NCBI RefSeq assembly: GCF_009711095.1 | Contig: NZ_WMJZ01000009.1 | Location: forward strand, 53,587-117,586 | Length of the DNA stretch: 64,000 bases | Reading direction: 5' to 3' | Source: Intestinirhabdus alba | Lineage (GTDB): Bacteria; Pseudomonadota; Gammaproteobacteria; Enterobacterales; Enterobacteriaceae | Shown: in pieces, positions 31,014 to 41,422 of the stretch | Numbering within the stretch: the stretch's first letter is position 1 | Layout: every line of letters begins with the position of its first letter | Made by a program: the position numbers and the translations under genes | Notes under the pieces: model-generated | What the model saw: only the letters and a program-made list of their open reading frames with translations | The model's database searches: none | Told to the model about the DNA's origin: nothing

Positions 31014-31520
31014 TTATTTTTTCGCTTCAACGCCGTCGGTTTCGGAGCGCAGCAAGAATTGTTCAGTGGTCTGTGGAATATGGTTAATTAACCACTCGGC
31101 CATCGCTTTTTCTTCATTAAGGATGGATTCGATAGCGGGAACAGAGGCGGTGTCGCCGGCATGTTTTGCCGCGGCCAACAGCGAGGTGTAGCAGGCTATT
31201 TCAAATTGTTCAAAGACGTAACCGCTAATGGAGCCTTTAATAATTTCATCGGATGGAAACATCCCGCCGATAGACTGACCAAAAGCGGCCATTTTACTCA
31301 TCGAGTCTTTAATAACGGAGCGGGAAATATTATTGCGATCGAGAATTTCTTCCAGCTTAGCGATTTGTTGTTTGGTTTCACTGACGTGCTGTTCGATACG
31401 CGCACGCACGTCCGGATAATTGTCGATACGGCTGACCATGGATTCAAGCATTGATTCCGCCTGTTTTTCCATAGCATGTGCGTCACGTAACCAGTCATGA
31501 TAATGTTCAATGCGATCCAT
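31014..31520 (-). CDS. yciE: Ferritin-like stress protein YciE
   Basis: 168 aa DUF892 four-helix protein (YHDWLRDAHAMEKQAESMLE, ISGYVFEQFEIACYTSLLAA). Glu/His positions suit a di-metal site, but no activity is established. Located between yciF and katN. Confidence 0.95.
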   Translation of the reverse strand: MDRIEHYHDWLRDAHAMEKQAESMLESMVSRIDNYPDVRARIEQHVSETKQQIAKLEEILDRNNISRSVIKDSMSKMAAFGQSIGGMFPSDEIIKGSISGYVFEQFEIACYTSLLAAAKHAGDTASVPAIESILNEEKAMAEWLINHIPQTTEQFLLRSETDGVEAKK

Positions 31521-31700
31521 AGAGATGTCCTCTTGATATATAAGTCAATTAATTCGGGTTTAAACGCCAGGCGTTTATATTTCCTGAACCATTATGATTG
31601 CAGGGCAATACGAAAACGCATTTAAACGATAATGACTACGCCTCTGCAGAATAAAAAATACCGACGAAGCGTTTGCGGTCTGAAATATGACACGGATAAA

Positions 31701-32201
31701 TCAGGATTTATTGCCCGCTTTTTTATTGACCGAGCCGAGGGCCAGATCGGTTAATTTAATATCGGTGGCTTTTTCCTCTTCCAGGGTCTCGCTGAGCAGT
31801 TTGGCCGCCTGCTTGTAGCCGAGCTGCTGCGCCAGGGTGACCAGCGTACCGTAGCTGGCGATTTCATAATGCTCCACCTTCTGCGCCGCAGCGATAAGCG
31901 CCGCATCGCGCACTTCGTTTTTCTCGGTGCTTTCGATGACCTCATTGGCCTCTTCGATTAGCCCTTCCATCGCCGCGCACTTCATGCGTTTAATTTTAAT
32001 GGCCGCGTCAGATTCGACCACCCGATCAATCCGTTCTATTTGTCCCTGAGTTTCATCCAGATGTGCCTGAAAGGCCTGGACTAATTTTTCATCAGAGGCA
32101 GATCTGGCTAATTTAGCAAGGGCGCGGGTTAATTGTTTCTCTGCGCTGTAGGTGTCAGAAAGTAAATGGATAAAAAGTTCTTCAACGGTTTTAATATTCA
32201 T
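31701..32201 (-). CDS. yciF: Ferritin-like stress protein YciF
   Basis: 166 aa DUF892 protein, paralogue of YciE, starting MNIKTVEELFIHLLSDTYSA. Dimeric ferritin-like fold with a putative metal site (EKNEVRDAALIAAAQKVEHYE). ATG at 32201 has GGGAGAACCAG upstream and gives the E. coli length. The 180-bp gap to yciE holds no gene. Confidence 0.95.
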   Translation of the reverse strand: MNIKTVEELFIHLLSDTYSAEKQLTRALAKLARSASDEKLVQAFQAHLDETQGQIERIDRVVESDAAIKIKRMKCAAMEGLIEEANEVIESTEKNEVRDAALIAAAQKVEHYEIASYGTLVTLAQQLGYKQAAKLLSETLEEEKATDIKLTDLALGSVNKKAGNKS

Positions 32202-32286
32202 CTGGTTCTCCCGTGTGGAATACTGCGAGCCAGACGACCCGCAGTCTGCTTCGATTAAATCACGCAATTATTCACGTCAGGGACAG

Positions 32287-32469
32287 TCAGGACTTGTTGG
32301 ATTTATTTCCACCATGACTGTTTTGTCCCCCTTTTTTACCCGCTTCAGAAGCGCGCTGCGGATCGTTTTTAAAATTACCGCCGCTATGCTGACCGCCTTT
32401 ACGACCTGCTTCGGATGCTTTTTCACGATTCTCGGCGAAATTTCCTGAACCACCACGATGTTCGGCCAT
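32287..32469 (-). CDS. yciG: KGG-repeat stress protein YciG
   Basis: 60 aa, extremely hydrophilic, with repeated GRKGGQHSGG and GKKGGQNSHGG motifs (KGG family); desiccation and stress-type disordered protein. First gene of the yciGFE-katN operon, GGAGAAA ribosome site. RpoS control is known in relatives, not proven here. Confidence 0.95.
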   Translation of the reverse strand: MAEHRGGSGNFAENREKASEAGRKGGQHSGGNFKNDPQRASEAGKKGGQNSHGGNKSNKS

Positions 32470-32804
32470 GTTATTTCTCCTGCTTCGTTGTTAAATGTAA
32501 ATGTCATTTTGTGATGCGTGTCGACACCCTTCTAAAATTAGCTGTTGGCGTCGATTAGTCAAATGGTGGCAGCGGTCAAAGGATTGCAACAAAATAGCCT
32601 CAGTTCCGGCGGAGATATATTTTCTATTGCTAAAGGAATAAACGACTTAGCCCTCTCCTGGCGGAACTGCAGGAAAAAATGAAAAAAATCAATATGTGTG
32701 AATGTATTAATAGCCCGGACTGTGTTGACATAAATTTACGTTAAGCCCGACTTCCCTGACCTCTTTTGCCGTTCCCGGCACGCTTAATTGGGAGGATTCC
32801 TGGT
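32470..32804. other. Upstream region of yciGFE-katN, no gene seen
   Basis: 335 bp, AT-rich, expected to hold the yciG promoter. No coding sequence or RNA gene recognised. Confidence 0.4.
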
Positions 32805-32935
32805 TATACCCGTCATACTTCAAGCTGCAGGTGCGTTGGCTTCTGGTTACTCGTCTCATCTATGAGACTTACCCTGACCGGCCGCCGCTGTACGGCGTTC
32901 AAATCTGCCGGGACGCGATTCGACGTGCGGGATAT
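32805..32935 (-). repeat. Half ERIC element with hairpin insert
   Basis: On the minus strand the right end is intact ERIC (GCCAACGCACCTGCAGCTTG then AAGTATGACGGGTATA). Before it is the same insert type as at 9030: AGATTTGAACGCCG, a GCCG-TACAG-CGGC hairpin, then GTCTCATAGATGAGAC. The left ERIC half is missing. It sits between yciG and trpA. Confidence 0.75.
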
Positions 32936-33000
32936 CCGATAGCGGGTGAGGCGTGGCGGGAGGTGGGGGCGCGCCGGAATGGCTCCGGCACGCCGGAGGG

Positions 33001-33807
33001 TCAGGTGCGGGTGGCCGCCTTCATAGCAGTAACGAACGTCTTCAGCTCTGTCAGCATCTGCTGCGGCTGGTTAACGTTCTTCTCAATGATTTTGACAATC
33101 GCCGAGCCGGAAATCGTTCCGGCGGCCCCGGCCTTAAGGGCGGCGGCAACCTGGTCGGGGGTCGAGATACCGAAGCCCTGCAGCGGCGGGGCGGCGTTGT
33201 ACTCCCTCAGCCTGTCGACCAGATGCCGGAGCGGCTGAGCCGCCCGATTCTCGGCACCGGTTACCCCGGCCCGCGACAGCAGATAGGTGTAACCGCGCCC
33301 GTGAGAGGCCAGCTGGCGCAGCAGATCGTCATCGGCGTTGGGCGGACAGATGAAAATCGGCGCAATATTATGCCGCAGCGCCGCCTGGCGGAACGGGGCC
33401 GACTCTTCCAGCGGCACGTCGGCAACCAGCACAGAGTCCACACCCGCCTGCTTACAGCGTTCATAAAATGCGTCGATTCCTTTATTGAAGACCAGGTTGG
33501 CGTACATCAGCAGGCCGACGGGCAGCTCCGGATACTTCTGGCGGATCAGCGCCAGCATCTCAAAGCATCGGGAAGGCGTAACCCCGGCGGCGAAGGCGCG
33601 CAGGGTGGCGTTCTGGATGGTCGGGCCGTCGGCCAGCGGATCGGAGAAGGGGATACCCAGCTCCAGGGCGTCGGCACCTGCCTCGACCAGCGCGTCGATA
33701 ATCTTCAGCGACTGCTCCACGGAGGGATCGCCCAGGGTAACAAAGGGAACAAAAGCACCTTCCCGACGTTCGTTCAGCCGGGCGAATAAATTTTCATAGC
33801 GTTCCAT
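33001..33807 (-). CDS. trpA: Tryptophan synthase alpha subunit
   Basis: Cleaves indole-glycerol phosphate to indole and glyceraldehyde-3-phosphate, passing indole to TrpB. 268 aa TIM barrel with catalytic Glu in [16 protein letters not shown] and Asp in [10 protein letters not shown]. Start overlaps the trpB stop by one base. Last trp gene; an imperfect GCCGG/CCGGC hairpin at 32973-32989 without T-run may be the end of the operon. Confidence 0.98.
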   Translation of the reverse strand: MERYENLFARLNERREGAFVPFVTLGDPSVEQSLKIIDALVEAGADALELGIPFSDPLADGPTIQNATLRAFAAGVTPSRCFEMLALIRQKYPELPVGLLMYANLVFNKGIDAFYERCKQAGVDSVLVADVPLEESAPFRQAALRHNIAPIFICPPNADDDLLRQLASHGRGYTYLLSRAGVTGAENRAAQPLRHLVDRLREYNAAPPLQGFGISTPDQVAAALKAGAAGTISGSAIVKIIEKNVNQPQQMLTELKTFVTAMKAATRT

Positions 33808-35000
33808 CAGATTTCCCCTCGCGCTTTCAGAATATCGTGTACGGTAAAAATGTCTTTATCGCCGCGGCCGGAAAGATTAACCACCAGCAGCTGCTCTTTT
33901 TGCGGCTCGTCGCGCATCATTTTCAGGGCGTGCGCCAGGGCGTGTGATGACTCCAGAGCCGGAATGATCCCTTCGTGCAGGCAGAGCGTTTTAAAGGCCT
34001 CCAGCGCCTCATCGTCGGTAATGGAGACGTAATCCGCGCGCCCGGTGCTGTTCAGGTAGGCGTGCTGCGGCCCGACGGAGGGGAAGTCTAGGCCGGCGGA
34101 AACAGAGTAAGACTCCTCAATCTGCCCCTCTTCGGTCTGCATCATTGGTGATTTCATGCCAAAGTAAATCCCCACCCGGCCGTGCTTCAGCGGCGCGCCG
34201 TGCTCGCCGGTTTCGATGCCGTGGCCACCTGGCTCCACGCCGATAAGGCCCACGCCCGGCTCATCGATAAAGTCGGCAAACATGCCGATGGCGTTCGAAC
34301 CGCCGCCCACGCAGGCGAGCACCGCGTCCGGCAGACGCCCCTCTTTTTCAAGGATCTGCGCCTTCGTCTCTTCGCCGATCATGCGCTGAAACTCGCGTAC
34401 GATGGTGGGATAGGGGTGGGGGCCAGCCGCCGTTCCGAGCATATAGTGCGCGGTTTCATAGCTGCCGGACCAGTCGCGCAGCGCCTCGTTGCAGGCGTCC
34501 TTCAGGGTGGCGGAACCGCTGTGTACCGGAATTACCTCCGCGCCCATCAGGCGCATCCGGAAGACGTTCGGCGACTGGCGCTCCGCGTCCTTTGCTCCCA
34601 TATAGACGCGACACTTCAGACCCAGCAGGGCGCAGGCCAGCGCTGACGCGACCCCGTGCTGCCCGGCACCGGTTTCGGCAATAATTTCGGTCTTGCCCAT
34701 CCGCTTCGCCAGCAGCGCCTGGCCGAGCACCTGGTTGGTCTTATGCGCTCCGCCGTGCAGCAGATCTTCACGCTTCAGATAGAGCGTGGTGCGGGTGCCG
34801 GCGGTGATATTCTGGCATTTGGTCAGGGCGGTGGGGCGACCGGCATAGTTTTTCAGCAGGTCGTTAAACTGAGCCTGAAACTCAGGATCCTTCTGGGCGC
34901 TGATGAAGGCCTCTTCCAGCTGGCGCAGGGCCGGCATCAGGATCTGCGGCACGTACATGCCGCCAAATTCGCCAAAGTAGGGGTTGAGTCGTGTTGTCAT
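33807..35000 (-). CDS. trpB: Tryptophan synthase beta subunit
   Basis: PLP enzyme joining indole and serine to give tryptophan. 397 aa. PLP lysine in [17 protein letters not shown] and phosphate loop [13 protein letters not shown] at 35000 ([14 protein letters not shown]) matches E. coli; reading further upstream runs into trpC. Confidence 0.98.
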   Translation of the reverse strand: MTTRLNPYFGEFGGMYVPQILMPALRQLEEAFISAQKDPEFQAQFNDLLKNYAGRPTALTKCQNITAGTRTTLYLKREDLLHGGAHKTNQVLGQALLAKRMGKTEIIAETGAGQHGVASALACALLGLKCRVYMGAKDAERQSPNVFRMRLMGAEVIPVHSGSATLKDACNEALRDWSGSYETAHYMLGTAAGPHPYPTIVREFQRMIGEETKAQILEKEGRLPDAVLACVGGGSNAIGMFADFIDEPGVGLIGVEPGGHGIETGEHGAPLKHGRVGIYFGMKSPMMQTEEGQIEESYSVSAGLDFPSVGPQHAYLNSTGRADYVSITDDEALEAFKTLCLHEGIIPALESSHALAHALKMMRDEPQKEQLLVVNLSGRGDKDIFTVHDILKARGEI

Positions 35001-35010
35001 TTTCTTTTCC

Positions 35011-36369
35011 TTAATAGGCGCGCAGCGTCTGAAATACCGAGGCCAGCAGACGCGCATCCTTGATGCCCGGCTGTGACTCCACGCCAGAGTTAAAATCGAG
35101 ACCGGCACAGCCGGTCCGGGCTGCTTCGACGCAGTTATCTGCGCCTAATCCACCCGCCAGCAGGACGTTGTCCAGCTTTTGCCCCTGCAGCAGGGACCAG
35201 TCAAAGCGCTGACCGCTGCCGCCCGGGCCGTTATCGAGAACGTATCTGTCGACGTGCGGATAGTCGCGGGCGGGCAGGGATTCGCCTACGCTTAGCGCTT
35301 TCCAGATCTGCACCTGCTCAGGCAGGGCGGCGCGCAAAGCGCTGACGTACTGTCGATCCTCGCTCCCGTGCAGCTGAACGGCGGCAAGGGAGAGCGCGGC
35401 CGCCGTTTCGCACACGTAGCCGATGTCGTCGTCGCGAAAGACGCCGACGTAGCGCAGCGGCGCGGCGGCTATGACCTCGCGCGCCTGCCCGAGAGTGACG
35501 ACGCGCGGGGAGCCGGGGACAAAAATCAGTCCACCATAGATAGCGCCTGCCGCAAAGGCGGCCTCCGCGTCCTGGGGACGGGTCAAACCGCAGACCTTAT
35601 TCTCGCCGAGCAGGACGCGGCGTACGGCGGTGTGCAGATCCTCATGGGCCATCAGCGCCGAGCCGATCAGAAATCCATTGGCGAAGTGGCTCAGTTCGCG
35701 CACCTGGCTGTAGGTATTTATCCCGGATTCGCTAATAACCGTAATGCCGTGGCCCAGCCTCGGGGCCAGCTCGCGGGTGCGGTTCAGGTCAATCGACAGA
35801 TCGCGCAGGTCACGGTTGTTAATGCCCACCACCTTCGCCCCCAGGGCGATGGCGCGCGCCAGTTCCGCCTCGTTGCTGACCTCGGTCAGCACGCCCATGC
35901 TAAGGCTGTGGGCAACGGCGGCGAGCCGGCGGTACTGGTCGTCGTCAAGCACCGAGAGCATCAGCAGGCAGGCGTCGGCCTGGTAATAGCGCGCCAGGTA
36001 AATCTGATAAGGATCGATAATAAAGTCTTTGCACAGCACCGGCTGCGGCGCGGCCTGGCTGACGAGGGGCAGAAAATCAAAGCTCCCCTGGAAATACTTT
36101 TCGTCGGTAAGCACTGAGATCGCCGAGGCGTAGTGGCGATACACGCCGGCAATGCGCGCCGGGTCAAAGTCATCGCGAATTGTCCCGCGCGAAGGCGACG
36201 CCTTTTTGCACTCCAGAATGAACGCGGTGCGCGCGCCCTGCAGGGCGTCATAAAAATGACGCGAGCTTGGCCTGACCTCATTTTGAAAGCTGGCCAGCGG
36301 CTGCCGCTGCCTGCGGGCCTCCAGCCAAATCGCCTTGTCCGCGACGATTTTTGCTAAAACGGTTTCCAT
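35011..36369 (-). CDS. trpC: Bifunctional IGP synthase / PRA isomerase TrpC(F)
   Basis: Two fused TIM barrels, 452 aa: residues ~1-255 are indole-glycerol-phosphate synthase ([13 protein letters not shown] with catalytic Lys, [17 protein letters not shown]), residues ~256-452 are phosphoribosylanthranilate isomerase ([11 protein letters not shown] with catalytic Cys, VQLHGSED). The fusion is the enterobacterial arrangement. Three-base gap to trpD. Confidence 0.98.
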   Translation of the reverse strand: METVLAKIVADKAIWLEARRQRQPLASFQNEVRPSSRHFYDALQGARTAFILECKKASPSRGTIRDDFDPARIAGVYRHYASAISVLTDEKYFQGSFDFLPLVSQAAPQPVLCKDFIIDPYQIYLARYYQADACLLMLSVLDDDQYRRLAAVAHSLSMGVLTEVSNEAELARAIALGAKVVGINNRDLRDLSIDLNRTRELAPRLGHGITVISESGINTYSQVRELSHFANGFLIGSALMAHEDLHTAVRRVLLGENKVCGLTRPQDAEAAFAAGAIYGGLIFVPGSPRVVTLGQAREVIAAAPLRYVGVFRDDDIGYVCETAAALSLAAVQLHGSEDRQYVSALRAALPEQVQIWKALSVGESLPARDYPHVDRYVLDNGPGGSGQRFDWSLLQGQKLDNVLLAGGLGADNCVEAARTGCAGLDFNSGVESQPGIKDARLLASVFQTLRAY

Positions 36370-36372
36370 TAT

Positions 36373-37968
36373 TTACCCTCTTGCCGCCAGTGCGGTGACT
36401 CTTTCATACGCGGCACCGCTGCGCAGTACCTCCAGTACGGTTCGGGCATTCGCCCGCAGATCTTCTTTGCCGTGCAGGCGCATCAGCATCGCCACGTTGG
36501 CGGCGACGGCGGCCTCGTGGGCGGCGTCGCCTTTACCTTGTAGCAAGCGTGTCAGAATGTCACGGTTTTCTTCCGGCGTGCCTCCCGCCAGCTGTTCCTG
36601 ATGATAGGGCGTCAGGCCAAAGTCCTCTGCCGTAAGCTGATAGCTTTTAATTTCGCCGTCGTGCAGCTCCGCCACGATGGTGGGCGCATGCAGGGAGACT
36701 TCATCCATGCCGCCGCTGTGAACCACCGCCGCGCGGCGGTAGCCCAGCACGCGCAGGGTCTCGGCAATGGGCAACACCAGCTCAGGACCGTAGACGCCGA
36801 TCAGCGCCAGCGGCGGGTGCGCCGGGTTGATCAGCGGGCCGAGAACGTTGAACAGCGTGCGGGTTTTCAGCTGCTGACGCACCGGCATCGCGTGGCGGAA
36901 GCCGGTATGGTACTTCGGCGCAAACAGGAAGCAGACGCCCAGCTCGTCCAGCGCCCGGCGCGCGCGGTCGGCGTTCATGTCCAGATTAATACCGAAGGCC
37001 GCCAGCAGATCCGACGACCCGGACTTGCTGGAGACGCTGCGGTTGCCGTGTTTGGCGACCTTCAGGCCGCAGGCGGCGGCGACAAAGGCGCTGGCGGTAG
37101 AGATATTGATGCTGTTGCTGCCGTCGCCGCCGGTGCCGACGATATCGGCAAACGAATAGTCGGGGCGCGGAAACGGGGCGGCGTTTTCCAACAGGGCGGT
37201 GGCGGCACCGGCGATCTCCTGGGGATCTTCACCGCGGATCTTCATGCTGACCAGCGCGGCGGCCAGCTGCTCTGGCTTCAGCTCGCCGCGCACGACCGCG
37301 GAAAACAGCTGGTGGCTCTCCTGCCGGGTCAGGGTTTGCGCCTGATACAGCTTTTCGAGGATCGGCTGCAGGGTGTTGGCCTGCTCCCGCTTCTGCAGCG
37401 CCCAGGCCAGGGTCTGTTCCAGCAGCTGCGCCCCCTGGGTGGTCAGGATCGACTCCGGATGAAACTGAAAGCCGCAGACGCGATCCGCGTCATGACGTAC
37501 CGCCATCACCATGCCGCCAACGTGAGCGTTAATAGTCAGCCCGGCGGGCACGTTGCTGCCGACCAGCGAGTGATAGCGCGCTACCGGCAGCGGGTTCGCC
37601 AGCCCGGCGAACATCGCCTGGCCGTCGTGTTCAATGCTGGAGGCCTTGCCGTGCAGAATTTCGCCGGCCTGACCGACGTAGCCGCCGTAGGCTTCGACAA
37701 TCGCCTGGTGGCCGAGGCAGATGCCGACGATGGGCAGCTTTCCGCGCAGGCGGGTCAGCAGCTCCGGCATACAGCCCGCCTCGCCCGGCGTGCCGGGGCC
37801 AGGGGAAAGCATCAGCACCGGATTTTCCATGGTCGCCAGGCGGTCGATTAAGGTTTGCGCCGGAATATGGTTACGGTAAATCACCACGTTATGGCCGCTG
37901 GTGCGCAGCTGATCCGCCAGGTTATAAGTGAATGAGTCGATATTATCGAGCAGCAGAATGTCAGCCAT
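36373..37968 (-). CDS. trpD: Anthranilate synthase glutaminase / phosphoribosyltransferase TrpD (TrpGD fusion)
   Basis: 531 aa. Residues ~1-195 are a class I glutamine amidotransferase with nucleophile Cys in [15 protein letters not shown] and His/Glu in FQFHPESIL; residues ~200-531 are anthranilate phosphoribosyltransferase with [11 protein letters not shown]. The amidotransferase pairs with TrpE. One-base overlap with the trpE stop. Confidence 0.98.
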   Translation of the reverse strand: MADILLLDNIDSFTYNLADQLRTSGHNVVIYRNHIPAQTLIDRLATMENPVLMLSPGPGTPGEAGCMPELLTRLRGKLPIVGICLGHQAIVEAYGGYVGQAGEILHGKASSIEHDGQAMFAGLANPLPVARYHSLVGSNVPAGLTINAHVGGMVMAVRHDADRVCGFQFHPESILTTQGAQLLEQTLAWALQKREQANTLQPILEKLYQAQTLTRQESHQLFSAVVRGELKPEQLAAALVSMKIRGEDPQEIAGAATALLENAAPFPRPDYSFADIVGTGGDGSNSINISTASAFVAAACGLKVAKHGNRSVSSKSGSSDLLAAFGINLDMNADRARRALDELGVCFLFAPKYHTGFRHAMPVRQQLKTRTLFNVLGPLINPAHPPLALIGVYGPELVLPIAETLRVLGYRRAAVVHSGGMDEVSLHAPTIVAELHDGEIKSYQLTAEDFGLTPYHQEQLAGGTPEENRDILTRLLQGKGDAAHEAAVAANVAMLMRLHGKEDLRANARTVLEVLRSGAAYERVTALAARG

Positions 37969-39530
37969 CAGAAGGTCTCCTGTGCGTGATGCGCGGTGGC
38001 GATAGCGCGCAGGACCGCGCGCGCCTTATTACGGGTTTCGTCGGCCTCCGACTGCGGTATGGAATCGAGCACGATGCCGGCCCCCGCCTGCACGGTGGCG
38101 ATACCGTTTTCAACCAGCGCTGAGCGAATAACAATGCAGGTATCCAGATCGCCGTGGGCGGTGAAGTAGCCTACCGCGCCGCCGTAGCTGCCGCGACGGC
38201 GTCCTTCGACCTGAGCGATAAGCTGCATGGCGCGCACCTTCGGCGCTCCGCACAGGGTGCCCATGTTCATACAGGCGCGCCAGGCGTGCAGTACGTCCAG
38301 ATCGCTGCGTAACTCGCCTACCACCCGCGAGACAAGATGCATCACGAAAGAGTAGCGATCCACCTTCATCATATCGGCCACGTAGCGGCTGCCCGGCGTG
38401 CAGATGCGCGCCAGATCGTTGCGCGCCAGGTCCACCAGCATCAGATGTTCAGACAGCTCCTTATGGTCGGTGCGCATCTCCAGCTCGATACGGCTGTCGA
38501 GGTCGCGATCCAGCGAGCCGTCGGCGCGGCGGCCGCGCGGGCGGGTGCCGGCAATGGGGTAGATCTCAATCTGTCGGCTGGTGGCATCGTATTTCAGGGA
38601 GCTTTCCGGCGATGCGCCAAACAGCGTGAAGTCGTTATCCTGCATAAAGAACATGTACGGGCTGGGGTTGCTTTTCTTCAGCACGTAGTAGGCCGCCAGC
38701 GGCGAAGGGCAGGGCAGCGAAAAGCGGCGGGATGGCACCACCTGAAAAATCTCTCCCGCACGGATGGCTTTTTGCAGGCTGCGCACCACTTCGCCAAAGG
38801 CCTCATCGCTCTGGCTGCACATCTCGCGCATATGCGGCACGGCGGTGACCGGCAGCGGCGGCGCAGGCTCCGTCATCAGCTGGCAGAGCTGCGCCAGCCG
38901 CCCGCTCAGGCGCTGCCTCTCCGCGCTGTCGGGCGTGAACAGGCTGGCCTGAATGCGCGTAATTTTCTTCTGGTGGTCGACGATTGCCAGGGTTTCCGCC
39001 AGGTAAAAACAGTAGTCGGGGCAGGCGTTGTCGGCCTCAAGCTGCGGTAGATCCTCAAAGCCGGCGACGAGGTCGTAGGCGAACAGACCGCCGAAGAACA
39101 TGGCCTCGCGCTCATTCTCCGGCACGTTCACCAGCGCTTTAAGCAGACGAAAGGCGTCGAATACCGACAGAGAGCAGAGGCGGGCGTCTTCATCCAACAG
39201 CGAACTGACCGGAGGAAAGCGCAGCACCCGGCACGCTGGCTGCCGTTCATTTTCCACTCCGGCCGGCAGGGCGGCGTCAAGCAGCGGCAGCAGGGAGGCT
39301 CCATTGTCGGAGAGGGCCCGTATCGTGACGGTGTCACCTATAGCGGTAATGCGCAGGGCGCTGTCCACCAGCAGCAGGCTTTTCAGCGAGTCCTTGCTGT
39401 CGATATCGGCAGATTCCAGCAGCAGCGTCGCCGGTCGGTCGGCGCAGATCTGATGAAACAGCGCCGTTGGATTATCATGATAGATGGCGTCGCGGGTGAG
39501 CAGTTCGAGCATCGGTTTTTGTGTTTGCAT
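37968..39530 (-). CDS. trpE: Anthranilate synthase component I TrpE
   Basis: Converts chorismate and ammonia to anthranilate, the committed step. 520 aa. N-terminal feedback motif [19 protein letters not shown] for tryptophan inhibition and C-terminal chorismate-binding signature [32 protein letters not shown] replaces the E. coli [10 protein letters not shown], a mild change. First structural gene after the attenuator. Confidence 0.98.
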   Translation of the reverse strand: MQTQKPMLELLTRDAIYHDNPTALFHQICADRPATLLLESADIDSKDSLKSLLLVDSALRITAIGDTVTIRALSDNGASLLPLLDAALPAGVENERQPACRVLRFPPVSSLLDEDARLCSLSVFDAFRLLKALVNVPENEREAMFFGGLFAYDLVAGFEDLPQLEADNACPDYCFYLAETLAIVDHQKKITRIQASLFTPDSAERQRLSGRLAQLCQLMTEPAPPLPVTAVPHMREMCSQSDEAFGEVVRSLQKAIRAGEIFQVVPSRRFSLPCPSPLAAYYVLKKSNPSPYMFFMQDNDFTLFGASPESSLKYDATSRQIEIYPIAGTRPRGRRADGSLDRDLDSRIELEMRTDHKELSEHLMLVDLARNDLARICTPGSRYVADMMKVDRYSFVMHLVSRVVGELRSDLDVLHAWRACMNMGTLCGAPKVRAMQLIAQVEGRRRGSYGGAVGYFTAHGDLDTCIVIRSALVENGIATVQAGAGIVLDSIPQSEADETRNKARAVLRAIATAHHAQETF

Positions 39531-39552
39531 GATTATTCTCGTTAATTTTTCT

Positions 39553-39580
39553 CAAAAAAAAGCCCGCTCATCTGGCGGGC
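39553..39580 (-). terminator. trp attenuator (3:4 terminator)
   Basis: On the minus strand GCCCGC-CAGATGA-GCGGGC followed by eight T. Segment 3 (GGCCCGCC) can instead pair with segment 2 (CGGGC in CGGGCAGTG), as in E. coli. Confidence 0.93.
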
Positions 39581-39624
39581 CGGGTATCTGGCTGCTGTAC
39601 GCAGGCGTAATACACTGCCCGAAA

Positions 39625-39669
39625 TCAGGAAGTACGCCACCCGCCGTGCAGTGCAAACGTTGTTTTCAT
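39625..39669 (-). CDS. trpL: trp operon leader peptide TrpL with a single Trp codon
   Basis: 14 aa: MKTTFALHGGWRTS, reading ATG AAA ACA ACG TTT GCA then CTG CAC GGC GGG TGG and CGT ACT TCC TGA. Position, length and C-terminus WRTS match E. coli ([14 protein letters not shown]), but the first of the two tandem Trp codons is GGG. Ribosome stalling on Trp codons controls the attenuator, so sensitivity to Trp-tRNA may be reduced. The leader 1:2 stem is retained (GGCGT with ACGCC, ACT with AGT). Confidence 0.92.
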   Translation of the reverse strand: MKTTFALHGGWRTS

Positions 39670-39693
39670 GCCTGATACCCTCTTGATGTGAAC

Positions 39694-39731
39694 TTGCGTA
39701 CTAGTTAACTGGTTCGGGCGGTTATTGTCAA
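39694..39731 (-). promoter_or_regulatory. trp promoter and TrpR operator
   Basis: Minus-strand -35 TTGACA (39726-39731) and -10 TTAACT (39703-39708) with 17-bp spacing. The -10 lies inside the operator CGAACCAGTTAACTAGTACG, one mismatch from the E. coli TrpR operator. Confidence 0.93.
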
Positions 39732-39803
39732 CACCTGATTTCAGTAAAATTGCAGAAACGTTATCATGGCGCGGAACGCACTTTATTGAAGACGGGAGCC
39801 GCC

Positions 39804-40682
39804 TTGAGCGACACGAATTACGCAGTGATTTACGATCTCCACAGCCATACGACCGCGTCTGATGGCCGCCTGACGCCGGAGGAACTGGTACACCGCGCGG
39901 TTGCTATGCGGGTTGGCACGCTGGCAATCACCGATCATGACACCACCGCCGCGATTCCGGCGGCCAGAGAGGAGATTGTCCGGGCCGGGCTGGGGCTGAC
40001 GCTGATCGCCGGGGTAGAAATTTCCACCCTCTGGGAAAACCATGAGATTCATATTGTGGGGCTGAATATTGCTATTGAGCATCCGGCCATGCGCGACTTT
40101 CTTGCCGGGCAGCATGAGCTTCGCCAGCAGCGCGCCCGGCTTATCGCCCAACGGCTGGAAAAGGCGCATATTCCCGGAGCCTGGGAGGGGGCGCAGCGCC
40201 TGGCGGACGGCGGGGCGGTGACCCGGGGCCATTTTGCGCGCTTTCTGGTGGAGAGCGGCAGCGCGGCGTCGATGGCGGATGTATTTAAAAAATATCTGGC
40301 GCGCGGGAAAACAGGATACGTTCCGCCCCGGTGGTGTACAATAGAACAAGCTATTGATGTCATTCATCATTCTGGCGGTAAGGCGGTGCTGGCCCATCCG
40401 GGGCGCTACGGTCTTAGCGCTAAATGGCTGAAAAGGTTAGTTGCGCACTTTGCCGAAGCTCGCGGCGACGCGATGGAAGTGGCCCAGTGCCAGCAGCCTC
40501 CCAATGAGCGCGTCCAGCTGGCGGCGCTTGCGCGCCAGCATCAGCTATGGGCATCCCAGGGCTCTGATTTTCATCAGCCGTGTCCGTGGATTGAGCTGGG
40601 CCGTAAGCTCTGGCTGCCTGCGGGTGTCGAAGCTGTCTGGCAGCTCTGGGAACAGCCTGGAATCACAGTGAGGGAAGTATGA
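39804..40682 (+). CDS. rnm: RNase AM (PHP-domain 5'-3' exonuclease, YciV)
   Basis: 292 aa. PHP phosphoesterase domain: DLHSHTTASDG and AITDHDTTA supply metal ligands, further His in AVLAHPGRYG and GSDFHQP. It matures 5' ends of rRNA and cleaves 3',5'-nucleotide bisphosphates in E. coli. TTG start at 39804 gives SDTNYAVIYDLHSH; upstream residues are not conserved. Divergent from trp; overlaps yciO by 4 nt. Confidence 0.93.
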   Translation: MSDTNYAVIYDLHSHTTASDGRLTPEELVHRAVAMRVGTLAITDHDTTAAIPAAREEIVRAGLGLTLIAGVEISTLWENHEIHIVGLNIAIEHPAMRDFLAGQHELRQQRARLIAQRLEKAHIPGAWEGAQRLADGGAVTRGHFARFLVESGSAASMADVFKKYLARGKTGYVPPRWCTIEQAIDVIHHSGGKAVLAHPGRYGLSAKWLKRLVAHFAEARGDAMEVAQCQQPPNERVQLAALARQHQLWASQGSDFHQPCPWIELGRKLWLPAGVEAVWQLWEQPGITVREV

Positions 40683-41299
40683 GCCAGTTTTTTTATATTC
40701 ATCCGGAAAACCCGCAGCCGCGCCTGATTAGCCAGGCCGTTGAGATTGTGCGCAAAGGGGGGGTTATCGTCTACCCAACCGACTCCGGCTACGCCCTGGG
40801 GTGTAAAATTGAGGACAAAGGGGCGATGGAGCGTATCTGCCGGATCCGTCAGCTGCCGGACGGCCACAACTTTACCCTGATGTGCCGCGATCTCTCCGAG
40901 CTGTCGACCTATTCATTTGTCGATAACGTCGCGTTTCGCCTGATCAAAAATAATACGCCGGGTAACTATACCTTTATTCTCAAGGGCACCAAAGAGGTGC
41001 CGCGCCGCCTGCTGCAGGAAAAACGTAAGACAATCGGCCTGCGCGTCCCGTCGAACCCCATCGCGCTGACGCTGCTGGAGGCGCTGGGCGAGCCGATGCT
41101 CTCCACCTCGCTGATGCTGCCGGGCAGCGAGTTCACCGAGTCCGATCCCGAGGAGATTAAGGATCGCCTGGAGAAGCAGGTGGAGCTGATTATTCACGGG
41201 GGCTATCTGGGCCAGCAGCCGACCACGGTTATCGACCTGACCGACGATACGCCGGTGGTGCTACGTGAAGGGGTAGGCGACGTAAGACCTTTTCTTTAA
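40679..41299 (+). CDS. yciO: YrdC/Sua5-like protein YciO
   Basis: 206 aa with the YrdC-type fold (VIVYPTDSGYALGC, MLSTSLMLPG). Paralogue of the tRNA threonylcarbamoyl-AMP synthase TsaC; its own role is not settled. Translationally coupled to rnm by an ATGA overlap. Confidence 0.95.
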   Translation: MSQFFYIHPENPQPRLISQAVEIVRKGGVIVYPTDSGYALGCKIEDKGAMERICRIRQLPDGHNFTLMCRDLSELSTYSFVDNVAFRLIKNNTPGNYTFILKGTKEVPRRLLQEKRKTIGLRVPSNPIALTLLEALGEPMLSTSLMLPGSEFTESDPEEIKDRLEKQVELIIHGGYLGQQPTTVIDLTDDTPVVLREGVGDVRPFL

Positions 41300-41356
41300 G
41301 GAAACACGCTTCCAGGGATGGAGGAAATGGGTGGAGGCAATCTCCTGAAAGTTCGT

Positions 41357-41422
41357 GTACCATACGCCACCACATCATGCGGTACGCCCCGTTGCATCAG
41401 CGATGCGGTATGCCCCGAAGCC
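41357..41422 (+). repeat. Short tandem repeat (~26 bp, 2.5 copies)
   Basis: Units start at 41357, 41382 and 41408, each opening GTAY and containing ACGCC or TGCCCC; the first two end in ATGCG. Identical 15-mers differ only at ATGCGGTA(C/T)GCCCCG. Lies in the yciO-rluB gap, upstream of rluB. Confidence 0.6.

Noticed and set aside
38230..38260. Ser-to-Cys change in TrpE ([10 protein letters not shown]) as an inactivating mutation
   Set aside because: It is a conservative substitution in an otherwise intact, full-length enzyme.
39750..39803. Longer N-terminus for rnm from the ATG at 39750
   Set aside because: The added residues are unconserved; the TTG at 39804 gives the E. coli N-terminus.
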